From Bacteroidales bacterium (GTDB taxonomy: Bacteria; Bacteroidota; Bacteroidia; Bacteroidales; UBA12481), in NCBI GenBank assembly GCA_028707745.1, contig JAQWAJ010000056.1, positions 1 through 8,425 of the forward strand: a DNA stretch of 8,425 nt, given 5' to 3'. The first letter of the stretch is position 1; every line of letters begins with the position of its first letter. The notes below the pieces were generated by a model. That model did not search any database, was not told where the DNA came from, and saw only the letters and a list, made by a program, of their open reading frames with translations. Positions 5,047 through 8,425 of this stretch are shown here, piece after piece. The translations under genes and the position numbers were made by a program.

Positions 5047-8000
5047 ATGAAAAGATTATTTCTCCTTTTGTTGCCGGTGATCCTCGGAACGTTAACCGTT
5101 GCCGGGCAGACTGGTTCAGGTAAGATCGATCAATGGCTGGTTGCCGGGGCCTTCACATCGGGTCAGACAAAGGATTTGCTGGGAACTCCGTTTATCGATG
5201 AAGCCGCAGCGGCTCCGGCAGATGGGGAAAAGGCCGGTGAGGTCAGTTGGAAAAAGCTGAGCACGCCGTTCATCGATTTTACTAAACAAGGTTACTCAAC
5301 CACCTCCAAATGTGCGGGTTATGCTTTTACTTATATTCATTCGGAGTCGGACCGGCTGGCCGTTTTGATGTTTGGTTCTGACGACGGCGCCATGATCTGG
5401 CTCAACGGGGCCAGAGTTTTGGAACAACTGGTCAAGAGATCTTTTGTGGAGAATCAGGACATGGTACCCATTCAGCTTGCCAAAGGATGGAACCGATTGC
5501 TGATCAAGGTTGATCAGGGTGGAGGCGACTGGGCCATGGCCTGTTCCATATCTGCCGATGGCATCAGGATCAGCAACGCTCGCCCGGCATCGGAGAGTTT
5601 GGCAAAAAGCCTGGAGGCAGCCATCACCGGCATCGGAATCGCTAAAGTCAGTAAAGAGATGGCGACCCTGTCGATCACTATCAGTAATTATAGCCCGACT
5701 ACGCTGAGGAATGTGCGTTGCGAACTCATGGGGAACACCGTTTCGGCATCCGGGAAAACAGGTTCGAAAATAGTCGCCGGAACCACATTGAAAACCTTGA
5801 ATTCCAAAGCATCCGCCATGATCAGTCTGGATGTGCCGCTCTATGATTTATGCGGATTTCTGAGCAAAGGCGGCGCATTGGTGAAAATCAACAGTAAAGC
5901 CGGAACCAATGAAGTTCCCGTTGAATCTGAAACGGCCACTGAGTTACTGATGGCAGTTGTGACCTCGCCCCTGCTGGCAGATGCCGGGATGTTGAAATCA
6001 GCCTCATCGATCACGTCGGCCATCTCGGTATATGGAATAACCGGGGACCTTACAGCGCCAACAAAATCGGGACTTGAAAAGATTGCCGCTCACCGCATAT
6101 CTGACGTAAAACCCATTCTGAATGAGATCGCCGCCGGTGTCATTGCCGGTGTTCCGGATCTGAGGAGCGACAGCATTTACGTTATCGGTCATGCCCACAT
6201 GGACATGAACTGGTTGTGGCCTTATACTGAAAGTGTGAAAATGTTTCACGACAATTTCCGTCAGGTGATTGCATTTATGGAGCAGTTCCCCGATTACCGG
6301 ATGTTGCAGAGCCAGGCCACGATCTATAAACATGTCGAGCTGGCTGATCCGCCGCTTTTTGAAAAAGTAAAAAAACAGGTTGCCGAGGGCCGGTTTGAGC
6401 TGGCTGGCGGTATGTGGACCGAAGGAGACGGCAACCTCACAGGCGGGGAAGCCATCTGTCGCTCCTTATTGCTGGGTCAGCGTTACTTTCTCGACAAGTT
6501 CGGCAAAACTGCCCATATCGGGTGGTTGCCCGACAATTTCGGCCATATCTCGCAGTTTCCGCAGATGCTGAAGCTCTCGGGTATGGATTACTACTATTTT
6601 TTCAGATGTGCCCCGTATACCGGGTCGTTCTGGTGGGTTGGTCCCGACTCCTCAAAGGTTCTCTGTTACACCAACGATACCTACAACGGCGAAATTCATA
6701 AAGAGCTTAAGGACAATATTAACCGATTTGCCCCGGTCACCCGTAAATTGCTGCATCCCACCGGGATTGGTGATCACGGGGGCGGTCCGACCCTGAAAAA
6801 TATCGAGCTGATTCACCAGCTTGATGCCACGCCGAAGTATCCATCAGTCAAGTTCGCCAGTGTTGAAAATTTCTTCAAAACGATTGCAAAACTGCCGGTT
6901 ACCCTGCCTGTTCACCGGGGTGAGATGCAGTATATCTTTGAAGGATGCTACACCTCGGTTGCCGAGATCAAGGAGAATACCCGCAAAAGCGAACAATCGC
7001 TGTATTCCGCCGAATTTCTGTCGAGTCTCCGGTGGATCAACGGCGGCACTTATCCTGCCAAAGAGTTTAAGGATCTATGGGAAACTGTGGCATTCAATCA
7101 GTTCCACGATATTTTGCCGGGATCGGCCATTTACGAAAGTTACCAGGATGCTGTTGCCGATCACAAGATGGTTCAGAAAAAAGCCAATTCGATTTTCGAA
7201 ACGGATTTCCGTAAATTTTCGGATGAGATTGCTTTTAAACCGGGCGCCGGTCAACCCATTGTTGCGCTCAACATGCAACCCAGAGGCGGCAAGGTTTTAG
7301 TGCAGGCCGATGTTTTTTCGCATGAAAAACCAGCCACAGCCACACTCACTTCATGGACAGATTATTATGACTATGACCAGGTTACACCTGCCGATGGAAA
7401 TGCCGTAGCCACGATGATGGTTCGTGATGGTTCAGGCAGGGCATACCCAGCCCAGATCATCGGGGGTCGTGTATTTCCTCCCGGATATCGTTCGACCATT
7501 GAATTTGTGGTTGACAGCATGCCGGCCGGCGGTTACCGGACTTTTTACGTGGATGCCCAAAAATCGGGGTCATCGGTCGAACAGATTCCTGAAAAAGAGG
7601 GAGTTTTCGAAACCGATTGGTTCAAAGTCAGTCTGGATATGAAGACTGGAGATATTATCGGGTTATTGGATAAACGAACCGGAAAGGAGTATGTCTCTGC
7701 CAATGGCCGGCTGAACCAGCTTCGTATCTGGATGGAAGCCCCCAACGGGATGAGCGCCTGGACAATCGGCAAATACGTAGGTATCTTTGATGTAACCGAT
7801 GTGGTCAGTGTATCGGTCATCGAAAAAGGACCGGTGCGGGCAACCATTGAGGTTATCAAAAAATGGGGCAAATCGAAATTCATCCAGCGCACATATATAT
7901 ACAAAAGCTATCCGCGTATCGATTTCGATTTGGAGGCTCATTGGTTTGAAACCGGCGACGGGGTCAATCCCGCTCCATTCCTGAAGACCACTTTTGATCT

Positions 8001-8425
8001 GGCCATCGAAAGCCCGGTTTTCAACAGCCAGGTACCTTTCGATGTGGTCAGCCGGTCGGTAAAGGGACAGGAAGTTCCTGCCCAGCAGTGGGTGGATGTC
8101 TCCGACGGTAAAAATGGCATAGCCTTGCTGAACCGTACAAAATTCGGCCACTCCTTTGAGGACGGTCAATTAAGGCTATCATTATTACGCGCTTCCTATT
8201 ATCCGGATATTTACCCTAATATGGGGATTAACCATATTCAGTATTCGCTGTATCCACATGCCGGTGACTGGACCAACGGAGTTTGGGCCGAAGGGGAGAA
8301 TTTCAATGTTCCGGTATACGCGGCAGAACCGCCTTCGCTGGCTCTGTCATTCAAAACAGACCGAACTATATCTGACAATTCCTTTTGGAAATTTGACTTA
8401 AGCGCATCGCCTCCACCCCAGTTAG
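5047..8425 (+). CDS. Exported GH38 alpha-mannosidase with N-terminal accessory domains (C-terminus outside the window)
   Basis: An open frame of 1126 codons with no stop before the window end. It encodes a retaining, metal-dependent alpha-mannosidase that trims mannose from glycans. A signal peptide (about 1-20, ending TVAG-Q, no lipobox) sends it to the periplasm or outside. Residues about 30-180 form a PA14/galactose-binding-like beta-sandwich with FGSDDGAMIWLNG (110-122). About 195-295 look like an Ig-type sandwich. The catalytic domain starts near 377: GHAHMDMNWLWP has metal ligands H384 and D386, EGDGN holds the nucleophile D461, WLPDNFGH is at 493-500, GDHGGGPT at about 575-582, HRGEM at 623-627, and NQFHDILPGS at 684-693 supplies the third ligand H687. 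All catalytic residues expected from GH38 enzymes are present. The C-terminal beta-domain begins near 720 and is cut off at 1126. Linkage preference cannot be read from sequence. Confidence 0.9.
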   Translation, partial: MKRLFLLLLPVILGTLTVAGQTGSGKIDQWLVAGAFTSGQTKDLLGTPFIDEAAAAPADGEKAGEVSWKKLSTPFIDFTKQGYSTTSKCAGYAFTYIHSESDRLAVLMFGSDDGAMIWLNGARVLEQLVKRSFVENQDMVPIQLAKGWNRLLIKVDQGGGDWAMACSISADGIRISNARPASESLAKSLEAAITGIGIAKVSKEMATLSITISNYSPTTLRNVRCELMGNTVSASGKTGSKIVAGTTLKTLNSKASAMISLDVPLYDLCGFLSKGGALVKINSKAGTNEVPVESETATELLMAVVTSPLLADAGMLKSASSITSAISVYGITGDLTAPTKSGLEKIAAHRISDVKPILNEIAAGVIAGVPDLRSDSIYVIGHAHMDMNWLWPYTESVKMFHDNFRQVIAFMEQFPDYRMLQSQATIYKHVELADPPLFEKVKKQVAEGRFELAGGMWTEGDGNLTGGEAICRSLLLGQRYFLDKFGKTAHIGWLPDNFGHISQFPQMLKLSGMDYYYFFRCAPYTGSFWWVGPDSSKVLCYTNDTYNGEIHKELKDNINRFAPVTRKLLHPTGIGDHGGGPTLKNIELIHQLDATPKYPSVKFASVENFFKTIAKLPVTLPVHRGEMQYIFEGCYTSVAEIKENTRKSEQSLYSAEFLSSLRWINGGTYPAKEFKDLWETVAFNQFHDILPGSAIYESYQDAVADHKMVQKKANSIFETDFRKFSDEIAFKPGAGQPIVALNMQPRGGKVLVQADVFSHEKPATATLTSWTDYYDYDQVTPADGNAVATMMVRDGSGRAYPAQIIGGRVFPPGYRSTIEFVVDSMPAGGYRTFYVDAQKSGSSVEQIPEKEGVFETDWFKVSLDMKTGDIIGLLDKRTGKEYVSANGRLNQLRIWMEAPNGMSAWTIGKYVGIFDVTDVVSVSVIEKGPVRATIEVIKKWGKSKFIQRTYIYKSYPRIDFDLEAHWFETGDGVNPAPFLKTTFDLAIESPVFNSQVPFDVVSRSVKGQEVPAQQWVDVSDGKNGIALLNRTKFGHSFEDGQLRLSLLRASYYPDIYPNMGINHIQYSLYPHAGDWTNGVWAEGENFNVPVYAAEPPSLALSFKTDRTISDNSFWKFDLSASPPPQL

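Noticed and set aside
5841..8169. Several open frames on both strands inside the right-hand region
   Set aside because: They lie inside the continuous GH38 frame, have no recognisable motifs, and arise from its codon bias.

Overview
The window reads as a chromosomal piece of a member of the Bacteroidota, probably an anaerobe of the Bacteroidales/Marinilabiliales kind. The signs are a Bacteroidetes-type -7 promoter element (TAnnTTTG), A-rich leaders without Shine-Dalgarno sequences, a cysteine-anchored lipoprotein, a PAS-type regulator remnant of a kind I associate with Bacteroidetes, and a large secreted glycosidase. No tRNA, rRNA, CRISPR array, insertion sequence or phage gene is visible.

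Left part (1-1262, minus strand): a two-gene corrinoid methyltransferase unit. A B12-binding corrinoid protein of the MtaC type comes first, followed after a 116-base gap rich in inverted repeats by the start of a methanol:corrinoid methyltransferase (MtaB) that leaves the window. An AraC-family regulator is transcribed away from it. The shared promoter region carries a good -7 box for the methyltransferase unit and a 13-bp near-perfect direct repeat whose second copy covers the regulator's start codon, so the regulator is the obvious candidate to control both sides.

Middle part (2192-4373, plus strand): a lipoprotein metallophosphoesterase and, 10 bases later, a tandem double GNAT acetyltransferase, probably one transcript. 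Overlapping the end of the acetyltransferase is a decayed zone (4364-4965). A PAS-domain regulator broken by an amber stop runs in frame into a piece of a HelD/UvrD-type helicase, which has lost most of its length, has a one-base frameshift, and keeps only motifs II, III and VI.

Right part (5047-8425, plus strand): a very long open frame with its own promoter-like sequence, encoding an exported GH38 alpha-mannosidase with an extra N-terminal carbohydrate-binding-like module. It runs off the window without a stop. The intact genes suggest a cell that takes methyl groups from a C1 or methoxylated compound and digests mannose-containing glycans. A direct link between the two abilities is not shown by the sequence.
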